From NCBI GenBank assembly GCA_035553055.1, contig DATNEK010000034.1, positions 1-64,000 of the forward strand: a stretch of 64,000 nucleotides of DNA. The letters run 5' to 3'. Of the stretch, positions 49,514 to 57,319 are shown in pieces; position 1 is the first letter of the stretch; each line of letters begins with the position of its first letter. The translations under genes and the position numbers were made by a program. A model generated the notes under the pieces. That model saw only the letters and a list, made by a program, of their open reading frames with translations, did not search any database and was not told the DNA's origin. Source of the DNA: Chersky-822 sp035553055. Lineage in GTDB: Bacteria; Actinomycetota; Actinomycetes; Streptosporangiales; Streptosporangiaceae.

Positions 49514-50073
49514 ACCGACCTCGATGAATCACGACACTTTCGCAACACGATCGTCAGTACGTCGCCAGGCCCTACCTGGGCATCGACGCTACCCGCCAGC
49601 GCGGAGAGCACCGTCCAGGCGAACGTGTCGCCAGCTGGTACCCGAGGCGCGAGGGCGCGCACCGACACCGACACCGTCATCTCGTCCTGGCCGAGCGAGA
49701 AGACGCACTCGAGATTGCCGCCTGGGATCGCCTGGGTGAGCACCATCGCGCAGGCCTCATCGACCGCGATCCGCATGTCCTCGATCTCATCGAGCGTAAA
49801 GTCAAGCCGTGCCGCCAGACCGGCCGTGGCCGTCCTGAGCACCGACAGGTAGGCGCCGTCCGCAGGCATCCGGACCGTCACCTGGTCCCGAGCCTCAGCC
49901 TGATCCGGAGCTGACTCAACCGCGGTGACCAGACTGCGGCCGCTTTGCGGCTTATCAAGCTGATCAGCCTGAACGGGATGATCAACCGGATCGGTGGCAA
50001 TAATACGACTCTGTCCCATCTGGCTTATGTTACTTCTCTCCGTTATCGGTGAAGTAGTACCTTTTTCGGTCAT
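49510..50073 (-). CDS. RsbW-like anti-sigma factor (GHKL serine kinase)
   Basis: The 187-residue protein has a C-terminal HATPase fold of the RsbW type: VRMPADGAYLSVLRTATAGL, DEIEDMRIAVDEACAMVL (N box) and GDTFAWTVLSALAGSVD. It should bind and inhibit the sigma factor encoded next and phosphorylate an antagonist. The first 65 residues are Gln/Asp/Ser-rich and probably disordered. A GGAGGGG site precedes the ATG. A 32-bp motif at 50190-50221, also present upstream of sodN, lies 117 bases upstream. Confidence 0.85.
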   Translation of the reverse strand: MTEKGTTSPITERSNISQMGQSRIIATDPVDHPVQADQLDKPQSGRSLVTAVESAPDQAEARDQVTVRMPADGAYLSVLRTATAGLAARLDFTLDEIEDMRIAVDEACAMVLTQAIPGGNLECVFSLGQDEMTVSVSVRALAPRVPAGDTFAWTVLSALAGSVDAQVGPGDVLTIVLRKCRDSSRSV

Positions 50074-50189
50074 GCCTGCCCCTCCAACAACGCCGAATAT
50101 CGCGCTCTCGTCACTGCAGGAGTCAACGTCTCCCTTGCAACATATCGGAATCTCTGACCAGCTCAGATACCGTGCTCACGGTCGTTGCT

Positions 50190-50221
50190 GATCATTGGAC
50201 CACGGAATCCGACAGTACAAC
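50190..50221 (-). promoter_or_regulatory. 32-bp promoter-like motif, copy upstream of the anti-sigma/sigma pair
   Basis: This copy and the one at 52477-52508 differ at one base. Read on the minus strand it contains TTGTAC, about 18 bases, then AATGAT, and a small palindrome CGGATTCCG/CGGAATCCG in the middle. Both copies lie upstream of minus-strand genes. Confidence 0.6.
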
Positions 50222-50264
50222 GCCCGCCGGGCCGACTAGATGCAGGGATACCCGCGTCGCCTGA

Positions 50265-51944
50265 TCAGGTCAGCGGGGTCGTCAGCTCCACCGAGGCTTC
50301 TGCCTCGACGGTCTCGACGGCTTGGAGTACCTTCCGGTGGGACATGCCACTTCGGGCTGCCCAGTAGAAGATCACCAGGCTGAAGATCGCGATGAGGCCG
50401 AGGTCCCACCACTGGCCGATGTTCAGTGTCGGATTGAGAGTCAGACCGAAGACGGTCGTCACGTTGCTCGTGTACTGCCCCTGCCAGGAGATGACGCCGA
50501 GGCCTGCCAACCAGGGAATGATCCAGTATGCGGAGCGCCACTCGATGGTCGTCCGGCGCTCCGCTGGGATTGCTGCCTGGTAGATGGCGAAGATCGCGAA
50601 CCCGAGGACGATGATGACGTAGAGCCAGAAGACATTGCTCCAGCCGGCGAAGTACACGATGCAGTTCGCGAAGATGAACGCCAGCGGGCAGAGCACGCCA
50701 GCGGCCGGCAGCCGGTAACCCCTCGGGCGGTCAGGATCCTTGGCTCGCAGCCCGGCGAGCGACAGCGGCGCCATGGCGTACATCAGCACGGTCGCCGACG
50801 TCACCAGCGCGACCAGGCCGCTCCAGCTCGGAAACGGCAGGAAGGTCAGCAGGCCGATCACGAAGGAGATGATGATCGACACCTTTGGCACGCCGCGAGC
50901 GCTGACCTTGCTGATAGATCTCGGGAAATAGCCGTTGCGACCGAGCCCGTATGAGAGCCGCGACGACGTGCCGATGTAGACGAGGCCTGTCCCAGCGGGC
51001 GACACTACCGAGTCGATGATCAACAGGGTGGACAACCAGCCAAGGCCGGCCTTGGTCGCGATCGTGGCGTACGGGCCGTAAGCACCGACGCCCTTGATCG
51101 GATTCGCCCAGCCGTGAGTGAGGTTCGCCGGATTCAGCGAACCGACAAAGGCGACCTCGAGCAGCAAGTAGATGACCGTGCCGACGAGCATCGAGCCGAT
51201 CACGGCACGCGGGATGTTCTTTTGCGGATTTTCCGCCTCGCCGCCGACCTGGATCGCCTGCTCGAAGCCTTCAAGCGCGAACACGATGCCAAGCGGCAGC
51301 GCGGAGAAGATCCCGTGGAAGCCATAAGGGGCGAACCCGCCACCGGCGCTGAAGTTGCCGGTGCGGAAGACGGTGACCAGCAGGGCGACGATCGTGATCG
51401 TGGGAATCGCGATCTTCCAGTACGTGGCGATCGTGTTGGTCTCGGCTAGCCAGCGCACGCCGAGAATGTTAATGACCGTGAAGATCAGCAAGATGCCCGC
51501 GCCAATGCCGATGCCCTTGCTGTCCAGCGTGCCGTTGGCATTGAGCAGCCCAAGGCTTGTGTACTTGGAGTCGAGGTAACCAAGTGTCGCTTCGACCTCG
51601 ATCGGCGCGATGGTCACCGCCTGTATCCAGGCCATCCAGCCGCCCGTGAATCCGCCCAGCGCCCCGAAGATCATGTAAGGGAATCTGGCGGTCCCGCCGG
51701 ACACCGGATAGGTAGAGCCGAGCTCGGCGTGGACCAGCGCGAGCAGCGCGAGCACGAGCCCGCCGAGAATCCACGAGACGAGGGATGCCGCCCCAGCGAC
51801 CTTAGCGGCGGTAAGCGCGCCCAGTAGCCAGCCGGATCCGATGATCGATCCGATCGAGATCATCGTCAGCGCGCGCAAGCTGACGGCTCTGTGTAGATGA
51901 TGCTGGGCACCCGCTGGCGTGGCGCCATGAGCGGAGGTGGCCAT
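50265..51944 (-). CDS. APC-superfamily amino-acid permease, paralog 1
   Basis: The 559-residue protein has 12-14 membrane helices and APC motifs: the first helix SIGSIIGSGWLLGALTAAKV with the unwound Gly region, YPVSGGTARFPYMIFG, and FALEGFEQAIQVGGEAENPQ. It should take up amino acids or related amines by H+ symport or exchange. It is closely similar along its whole length to the permease at 52945-54627, with the same ends (..VEAEASVELTTPLT and ..VETEASVELEVNLAG), so they arose by duplication. The nickel superoxide dismutase gene lies just upstream. Confidence 0.88.
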   Translation of the reverse strand: MATSAHGATPAGAQHHLHRAVSLRALTMISIGSIIGSGWLLGALTAAKVAGAASLVSWILGGLVLALLALVHAELGSTYPVSGGTARFPYMIFGALGGFTGGWMAWIQAVTIAPIEVEATLGYLDSKYTSLGLLNANGTLDSKGIGIGAGILLIFTVINILGVRWLAETNTIATYWKIAIPTITIVALLVTVFRTGNFSAGGGFAPYGFHGIFSALPLGIVFALEGFEQAIQVGGEAENPQKNIPRAVIGSMLVGTVIYLLLEVAFVGSLNPANLTHGWANPIKGVGAYGPYATIATKAGLGWLSTLLIIDSVVSPAGTGLVYIGTSSRLSYGLGRNGYFPRSISKVSARGVPKVSIIISFVIGLLTFLPFPSWSGLVALVTSATVLMYAMAPLSLAGLRAKDPDRPRGYRLPAAGVLCPLAFIFANCIVYFAGWSNVFWLYVIIVLGFAIFAIYQAAIPAERRTTIEWRSAYWIIPWLAGLGVISWQGQYTSNVTTVFGLTLNPTLNIGQWWDLGLIAIFSLVIFYWAARSGMSHRKVLQAVETVEAEASVELTTPLT

Positions 51945-52009
51945 TACTTTCCCCCAAGTAGTGACCTAAGCCGGGCCGTTAAGCCTCTTCTGGCCGACCG
52001 GTAGCCTGA

Positions 52010-52039
52010 CCGGTGCGGACCGGTCAGGGTCCGCACCGG
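52010..52039 (-). terminator. Hairpin terminator after sodN
   Basis: An 11-bp perfect stem (CCGGTGCGGAC with GTCCGCACCGG) with an 8-base loop begins 10 bases after the sodN stop. It should separate sodN from the permease gene on the same strand. Confidence 0.65.
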
Positions 52040-52048
52040 CTCGCGGCG

Positions 52049-52456
52049 TCAGCCTTTCTTAGTCTCCGCGAAGATCGCGGCGATCTCGTCGATCTTGGCG
52101 AGCAGCGCGTCAGCCGTGGCCGGATCGGCGCTGCCTTTCGTGCCGCCCGCACCTGCCAGCTTGGTTGCCTCATTGAAAAGCTGGTGCAAATGCGGGTACT
52201 TCTCGAAGTGCGGTGGCTTGAAGTAGTCGGTCCACAGCACCCACAGGTGGTGCTTGACGAGTTCGGATCGCTCTTCCTTGATCTGCAGTGCCCTGGTGCG
52301 GAATTCCGGGTCCGAGTTAGCCTGGTATTTCTCGCAGATGGCCTTGACCGACTCGGCTTCTATTCTGGCCTGGGCCGGGTTGTAGACACCGCACGGGAGG
52401 TCACAGTGCGCGAACGCGGTGGCCTTCGGCGCGAGAGCACGTGCGAGCAGACTCAT
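52049..52456 (-). CDS. sodN: Nickel-containing superoxide dismutase
   Basis: NiSOD converts superoxide to oxygen and peroxide. The 135-residue precursor has a 16-residue leader followed by HCDLPCGVY, the nickel hook (His1, Cys2, Cys6 after cleavage), and the four-helix body with KEERSELVKHHLWVLWTDYF. The mature size of about 119 matches the Streptomyces enzyme. The leader must be removed by SodX, encoded divergently 83 bases away. AGAAGGA precedes the ATG, and a 32-bp promoter-like motif lies directly upstream (52477-52508). Confidence 0.97.
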   Translation of the reverse strand: MSLLARALAPKATAFAHCDLPCGVYNPAQARIEAESVKAICEKYQANSDPEFRTRALQIKEERSELVKHHLWVLWTDYFKPPHFEKYPHLHQLFNEATKLAGAGGTKGSADPATADALLAKIDEIAAIFAETKKG

Positions 52457-52476
52457 GATGTCCTTCTCTCGTGTCG

Positions 52477-52508
52477 GATCATTGGATCACGGAATCCGAC
52501 AGTACAAC
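52477..52508 (-). promoter_or_regulatory. 32-bp promoter-like motif, copy upstream of sodN
   Basis: This near-identical copy of the 50190-50221 motif ends 20 bases before the sodN ATG on the minus strand, which is a good distance for a promoter core. It also lies 31 bases upstream of sodX on the other strand. Confidence 0.65.
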
Positions 52509-52538
52509 TTGAGGTCTAGGGCGTTGGCGGAGGGGAGC

Positions 52539-52883
52539 ATGCACTGGCCGCTATGGCGAGTCGCGGTGGCTGAACGATCAATGGAGCCCGCGTTGCACGC
52601 CGGTGACTGGCTACTTGTCTGGCGCGGTGTCAGGCGTCGGCCTGTGCGAATCAGGCCAGGTCAGCTGGTTGTTGCCAGGAATCCCGAGCAACCGCGGATG
52701 CTGCTGGTCAAGCGAGCCGCCTGGCTAGAAGACGGCGGCTGGTGGCTTGATTCCGATAATCCGCGGGCTGGCGCGGTCGATAGTGCCCGCTTCGGCGTGA
52801 TCCCTGCTGAGCTGATCGAAGGACGGGTGCTCGGCCGGTACTTTCCCGTGCGCCGTCCCCGTCACGACCGACCGGCTAGATAA
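52539..52883 (+). CDS. sodX: SodX-like maturation protease for NiSOD (S26 signal-peptidase fold)
   Basis: The 114-residue protein has the S26 peptidase core: VAVAERSMEPALHAGDWLLV with the catalytic Ser in SMEP, and RMLLVKRAAWLEDGGWWLDSDN with the general-base Lys. It has no membrane segment, as usual for SodX, and should cut the sodN leader to expose the nickel-binding His. GGAGGGG lies just before the ATG. It is divergent from sodN with a shared 82-base promoter region and converges on permease paralog 2. Confidence 0.92.
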   Translation: MHWPLWRVAVAERSMEPALHAGDWLLVWRGVRRRPVRIRPGQLVVARNPEQPRMLLVKRAAWLEDGGWWLDSDNPRAGAVDSARFGVIPAELIEGRVLGRYFPVRRPRHDRPAR

Positions 52884-52889
52884 AACGAG

Positions 52890-52921
52890 CGCGGGCCGGT
52901 CCGCGTAGGGACCGGCCCGCG
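52890..52921. terminator. Bidirectional hairpin terminator between sodX and permease 2
   Basis: A 13-bp perfect G-C-rich stem (CGCGGGCCGGTCC and its complement) encloses a 6-base loop GCGTAG. It starts 7 bases after the sodX stop and ends 24 bases before the convergent permease stop. Confidence 0.75.
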
Positions 52922-52944
52922 ACTGCGCCCCGCGGGCTAGCGGG

Positions 52945-54627
52945 CTAACCGGCCAGGTTGACCTCAAGCTCGACCGAAGCCTCGGTCTCCACGTCGGTCA
53001 CGGACTGCTGGACCTTTTCAGTCGGCAAGCCACTGTTGGTGGCTATGAAGTAGATGATCATGCTCCACACCGCGACGACAAGCAGATCCCACCAGTTGCC
53101 CAGCCGGTTCGTCGCGTCAAGGGTGAGGCCGAACACCTTATCAGGCGAGCTGGTGTAGCGGCCAAGCCACGAGATGACCAGCAGGCCACCGAGCCAAGGC
53201 ACGATCCACCACCCGGAGCGGAAGTTGAGTATCGTCCGGTTCGCTGGCGGCTGGGTGACCTGGTACAGCATGAAGAGCACGAACCCGGCCGCGATGAAAA
53301 CCTCAAGCCAGAACAGCGTGCTGTACCCGGCGACGTAAACGATGATGTTGGCGAGCGCGAAGGCCAGCGGGCACAAGATCGGCGCGGCGGGCAGCCTGTA
53401 CTTGCGCTCACGCTCGGGATCTTGCTTCCGAAGTCCGAACAGCGCGAGCGGCGCCATCGCGTACATGATGACGGTCGCCGATGTGATCAGGCCGACCAGG
53501 CCGTACCAGTCGGGGAACGGAAGGAAGGTCAGCACGCCGATCACGAAGCAGATCCCGATCGACACGATCGGAACTCCGCGGCTGTTGATGCGGCTGATGA
53601 TCCTCGGGAAGTAACCGTTACGGCCGAGGCCATACGAGAGCCTCGTCGAGGTCCCGAGGTAGACAAGGCCGGTGCCGCCAGGAGATACGACGGCGTCGAT
53701 GGTCAGCAGCGTGGCCAGCCATCCAAGCCCTGCCTGGGTGGTCAGCGTGATGTACGGGCCGAGCGCGGCCAGCTTGGGCAGCGGGTCCAGCCAGTTGTGT
53801 GCGACGTCGGCTGGGTGCACAGCGCCAACGAAAGCTATAGCGAGCAGCAGGTAGAAGGCGGTCCCGATCGCGAAGGCAAGCAGCACCGCGCGCGGGATGT
53901 TGCGCTGCGGATCCGTCGATTCCCCGCCAATCTGTATCGCCTGCTCGAAGCCTTCTAGGGCGAAGATGACGCCGGCCGCCAGTCCGGCCAAGATGCCGTG
54001 CGCACCGGTCGGCGCGAAGCCGCCGCCCGCGGTGAAGTTGCTGCTGTGGAAGCTGGTGAACAGCAGAGCGAAGATCGTAAGAGTCGGGATCAGGAGCTTC
54101 CAGATCATCGTGATGCTGTTGGTCTCGGCCAGCCATTTCACGCCAAGGACGTTGACGAACGTGAAGAACGCCATGAAGAGCAAACCCCACAGGATTCCCG
54201 CAGTGGTGAGAGTCCCGTTGCTGGCGTTGTACACATGGAAGCCGGTCGGGAACCTGGCTTCAAGGTGGCTCAGGGACGCCTCGACCTCGATCGGGGCGAT
54301 CGTGACGGCCTGGAGAAAGGCCATCCACCCGCCCGTGAAGCCGCCGATGCCGCCGAAGATCATGTATGGAAAGCGCGCTGTCCCCCCGGAGACCGGGTAA
54401 GTCGAGCCTAGCTCAGCGTGCACGAGCGCCAGCAGCATAAGTACAAGCGCTCCGAATATCCAGGTCAGTAGTGACCCGCCGCCGCCCGCTAGCTTGGCGG
54501 CGCCGAGCGCGCCGAACAGCCAGCCTGAGCCGATGATGGAGCCGAGCGACAGCAGGGTCATGCCGCGCAGTCCCACCTTCCTGTGAAGGTGATTCTGCTG
54601 GCCTACTGCTTCTGTCGAAGTGGCCAT
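52945..54627 (-). CDS. APC-superfamily amino-acid permease, paralog 2
   Basis: The 560-residue protein has the same helix pattern and motifs as paralog 1: LSLGSIIGSGWLFGALGAAK, YPVSGGTARFPYMIFGGIGG and FALEGFEQAIQIGGESTDPQ. The N-terminus (HLHRKVGLRGMTLL versus HLHRAVSLRALTMI) and C-terminus also align. The pair flanks sodN/sodX as direct copies on the same strand. Substrate preference is not readable from sequence; either could supply amino acids under a nutrient condition linked to the sigma module (weak inference). About 170 bases upstream hold no gene. Confidence 0.88.
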   Translation of the reverse strand: MATSTEAVGQQNHLHRKVGLRGMTLLSLGSIIGSGWLFGALGAAKLAGGGGSLLTWIFGALVLMLLALVHAELGSTYPVSGGTARFPYMIFGGIGGFTGGWMAFLQAVTIAPIEVEASLSHLEARFPTGFHVYNASNGTLTTAGILWGLLFMAFFTFVNVLGVKWLAETNSITMIWKLLIPTLTIFALLFTSFHSSNFTAGGGFAPTGAHGILAGLAAGVIFALEGFEQAIQIGGESTDPQRNIPRAVLLAFAIGTAFYLLLAIAFVGAVHPADVAHNWLDPLPKLAALGPYITLTTQAGLGWLATLLTIDAVVSPGGTGLVYLGTSTRLSYGLGRNGYFPRIISRINSRGVPIVSIGICFVIGVLTFLPFPDWYGLVGLITSATVIMYAMAPLALFGLRKQDPERERKYRLPAAPILCPLAFALANIIVYVAGYSTLFWLEVFIAAGFVLFMLYQVTQPPANRTILNFRSGWWIVPWLGGLLVISWLGRYTSSPDKVFGLTLDATNRLGNWWDLLVVAVWSMIIYFIATNSGLPTEKVQQSVTDVETEASVELEVNLAG

Positions 54628-54797
54628 GCTTCCTCCGAAGTTGCCATGGGCGAACCTGTTTCAGGTTCACTAACAAGTTCCTAACGCCCGCGAGTAGGCC
54701 TCATGGTAATGATCATTCGCGTATGTGGAAAGAAGCGCCAAGGTGTCGGTTCGGTAACGCAAGTGACAACTAGCCAGCTAAGGGACATACGTATGCC

Positions 54798-55463
54798 TTA
54801 GCTGGCTGCTGATGCGACCGGCGTGTCCTCTTCGCCCTGTGCGTTTCTCGACGGCGCCCGCAGCGAGGTGACGTTGCCGCGCGCGGCTGAATGCTCCTTG
54901 CAGTAGCGACGCGACTTGTTGCTGCTGCCGTCGATGAAAACCTGGTCGCATGAGGCGATCGCGCAGATTCCGAGCCGCTCGATGCCGAGCTGGCTGACGA
55001 GCAAGAACAGGCTGATCACGGCCGCGGCCGCATAGCGATCAGTCAACGAGCCCGACTCGTCGAGGTGCACGTGCCAAGGCTGGCCGTCGTGCGCGACGAG
55101 CACGGGGTGCACCGGATGAACCATCATGAGCGCGTTCAGCCGGTCGACGGCCGCTTGCTCGGCGCCTTCGACCGCGTACGTGAAGACCGTCGCGAGGTCC
55201 GTGCGCAACAGCTTGAGCCGGTCAAGATCGTACTGCGTGGTCCTGACAGCCAAGAAGGGACGATTCGCGGCGAATTCGCGAAACGCCTCAGGCGTGCGCA
55301 ACGGGTCAGCTTCGTCGCCGCAAACGGCGGAGTTGACCAACCGCACCGCGAGATCGGCAAACGCAGCCAGATTCACGCCGGTCCTAACTTGCGATTGGGG
55401 GATCGGAGCCAGCCTTTGCGGAGTATGCCACAGTGAGAGGCGCGCGCACGTGCCTTCAGCCAA
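54798..55463 (-). CDS. CGNR zinc-finger/ABATE-domain regulator-like protein
   Basis: The protein has an N-terminal stress-response-like (ABATE) domain starting VNLAAFADLAVRLVNSA and a C-terminal finger with LGICAIASCDQVFIDGSSNK and RRYCKEHSAARGNV, the CGNR-type Cys set. Such proteins are thought to bind DNA, but no member's role is well known to me. The listed start is the ATG at 55463; the GTG at 55376 begins exactly at the conserved part and may be the real start, giving about 192 residues. It is divergent from the quinone oxidoreductase gene. Confidence 0.78.
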   Translation of the reverse strand: MAEGTCARLSLWHTPQRLAPIPQSQVRTGVNLAAFADLAVRLVNSAVCGDEADPLRTPEAFREFAANRPFLAVRTTQYDLDRLKLLRTDLATVFTYAVEGAEQAAVDRLNALMMVHPVHPVLVAHDGQPWHVHLDESGSLTDRYAAAAVISLFLLVSQLGIERLGICAIASCDQVFIDGSSNKSRRYCKEHSAARGNVTSLRAPSRNAQGEEDTPVASAAS

Positions 55464-55553
55464 CCTTGTCCACTCAAACGGTTGGTTGCTGTCCTAATTA
55501 CTCTCAGCCTGGCCGCCAGCATGGTCGTGAAGTCGGGGCGCTATGGTCAGCCC

Positions 55554-56522
55554 ATGTTCGCAGTCACCGCAGCCAGGTTCAGTGCCGACGACCCGATCTC
55601 AGCGCTTGAGCTCGGAGAGCACGCCGATCCGACGCCCCCGCAGGGTTGGACGACCGTCGCGGTCAAGGCGGCGTCGCTCAACCATCACGATGTGTGGACG
55701 CTGCGCGGCGTCGGCATCTCGGCCGACCGGCTCCCCATGGTGCTTGGCTGCGATGCCGCTGGCCTCGATGAGCAGGGCAACGAGGTTGTCGTGCACGGCG
55801 TGGTGAGCGACCAGAGCGGGGGCGTTGCCGATGAGACACTCGACCCAGCAAGGTCACTGCTATCCGAGCGATACGACGGCACATTCGCCGAGCTGGTGGC
55901 GGTGCCGAGGCGCAATCTCATACCCAAGCCGGCCAGCATCTCATTCGAGGCGGCCGCCTGCCTGCCGACGGCTTACCTGACCGCTTACCGCATGCTGTTC
56001 GACAAGTCCGGGCTTGAGCCTGGCAGCACAGTCTTGGTGCAAGGGGCGGGCGGCGGCGTGGCGACAGCGCTGATCCTGATCGGCCGAGCGGCCGGTTACC
56101 GGATCTGGGCGACGAGCAGGAGTGAGCACAAGCGCGCGCGAGCGGTGGAGCTTGGCGCCGACCAGGCCTTTCCGATCGGTGCCAGGCTGCCGGAGCGGGT
56201 CGACGCGGTGATGGAGACCGTAGGGGAAGCTACCTGGTCGCATTCGGTCAAGTCGCTGCGCCCAGGCGGAAGAATAGTTATCTCGGGAGCGACCAGCGGC
56301 CCCATGCCGCCAGCCGAGCTGACCAGGATCTTTTTCCTGCAGCTATCCGTTGTCGGCTCGACAATGGGCACCCGTGACCAGCTCGCCCGGCTGATCAGGT
56401 TCTGCGACCAGACCGGCCTGCGCCCGCTGATCGACAGAACGCTCCCCATGACCCAAGCCCCAGAAGGCTTCACCGCCATGATCAACGGCGAATTGTTCGG
56501 AAAGGTAGTCTTCACCCTTTAA
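55554..56522 (+). CDS. Zinc-independent MDR/quinone oxidoreductase-like dehydrogenase
   Basis: The 322-residue protein has the MDR plan: a GroES-like N-terminal domain (AASLNHHDVWTLRGVGI, PMVLGCDAAGLDEQGNEVVV) and a Rossmann domain with VLVQGAGGGVATALILIGRAAGY binding NADPH. Most catalytic-zinc ligands of alcohol dehydrogenases are absent, which favours quinone oxidoreductase or enoyl-reductase activity. ATG 55554 (MFAVTAARF) is preferred over 55482, which would add a hydrophobic, non-family stretch. The 800-base convergent gap downstream is repeat-rich. Confidence 0.83.
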   Translation: MFAVTAARFSADDPISALELGEHADPTPPQGWTTVAVKAASLNHHDVWTLRGVGISADRLPMVLGCDAAGLDEQGNEVVVHGVVSDQSGGVADETLDPARSLLSERYDGTFAELVAVPRRNLIPKPASISFEAAACLPTAYLTAYRMLFDKSGLEPGSTVLVQGAGGGVATALILIGRAAGYRIWATSRSEHKRARAVELGADQAFPIGARLPERVDAVMETVGEATWSHSVKSLRPGGRIVISGATSGPMPPAELTRIFFLQLSVVGSTMGTRDQLARLIRFCDQTGLRPLIDRTLPMTQAPEGFTAMINGELFGKVVFTL

Positions 56523-56585
56523 GCCACCACTAGCTGTAGCAGCGGCAGTAGCCGCAGCGGTAGCAGCAGTCAGCTCGCCGCAGGT

Positions 56586-56745
56586 CAACAGCAGCGATGG
56601 TCCGACGCTGCTGTTCACCCGCCCAACCCAACGACAGCAACGGTCCAACGCGGTGGTTCCTACTACAGGAAAGTGCACAACGCTGTCGCGCGCTAGCGCG
56701 CCGCCCGCCGGCACCGGCCCGGATTTCCCGCACCGCGGCCGTCCC
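56586..56745 (+). repeat. Three-hairpin dispersed element, copy 2
   Basis: The segment aligns with 35436-35600 over about 160 bases, including CAGCAGC..GCTGCTGTTCACCC, CCCAACGACAGCAACGGTCC, CACAACGCTGTCGCGCGCTAG and CACCGGCCCGGATTT. By eye most positions agree. The middle hairpin arm is less well kept here. Confidence 0.7.
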
Positions 56746-57008
56746 CACGGGGATGAAGGGACTTATTGCGGGTTAGCGTTGTCACAAAAGCCGTAAAAGA
56801 CCCGCCGGAACGACGTCAACCCGTGATAAGCGCCGGGACGGCCACCTGCACCCGCGCCCGCGTTGTGGGCGCACGTTCGCCCGGGCGACAGCAGGGTCCC
56901 CGCTGTTCCTCGCGCGTCGGCCTCGCAGCACGAAATGGACATAACGTGCGGCAGCAATCCATGATCAACTTGCCTGAGCGGCATTTGCTCTCGCCCGGTC
57001 TGACCGGT

Positions 57009-57150
57009 GCGATGGATCCGGCAATCCATCGCACCCAAAACAGCCAGCCCGCGCGATGGATCTGGCGATCCAGCAGGGAAATCAGGTGTGAAACCCCGAA
57101 CCCACCGCGGCAACGACCGGCCTGAGCCGATGAAAACGGCAACCCATCGC
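57009..57150 (+). repeat. Palindrome array C (degenerate member of the GCGATGGAT family)
   Basis: A full unit GCGATGGATCCGGCAATCC.. lies at 57009-57032, a second starts at 57053 and runs into CAGGGAAATCAGGTGTG, and a final unit GATGAAAACGGCAACCCATC lies near 57128-57149. The order is the same as in arrays A and B, with more mutations. It again lies between convergent genes. Confidence 0.75.
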
Positions 57151-57319
57151 ACTCCTGCGGCAGACCCCAGGTCAGCGGTCGGCGCTCCGCAGCGCCGCAA
57201 CCCAGCCCCCGCAGGGCGGCAACCCAGCCCCCGCAGCGCGGTAACCGCGACCGCCCGCAAACGCGACAACCCAGCCCCGCCGACGGAAGTGTCCGCCACC
57301 TGACCAGGTTCCGCCAAGA

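Larger units (their letters stand above)
56523..57319. other. Repeat-rich gene-free gap
   Basis: The gap between the convergent oxidoreductase and PadR genes holds copy 2 of the three-hairpin element (56586-56745), palindrome array C (57009-57150) and a short direct repeat with CAACCCAGCCCCCGCAG at about 57197-57236. Open frames here are repeat-derived and lack family features. Confidence 0.7.

Noticed and set aside
56763..57317. A 184-residue minus-strand frame in the repeat-rich gap
   Set aside because: It is built from repeat-derived sequence (palindrome array C and the CAACCCAGCC repeat), with no ribosome site and no family features.
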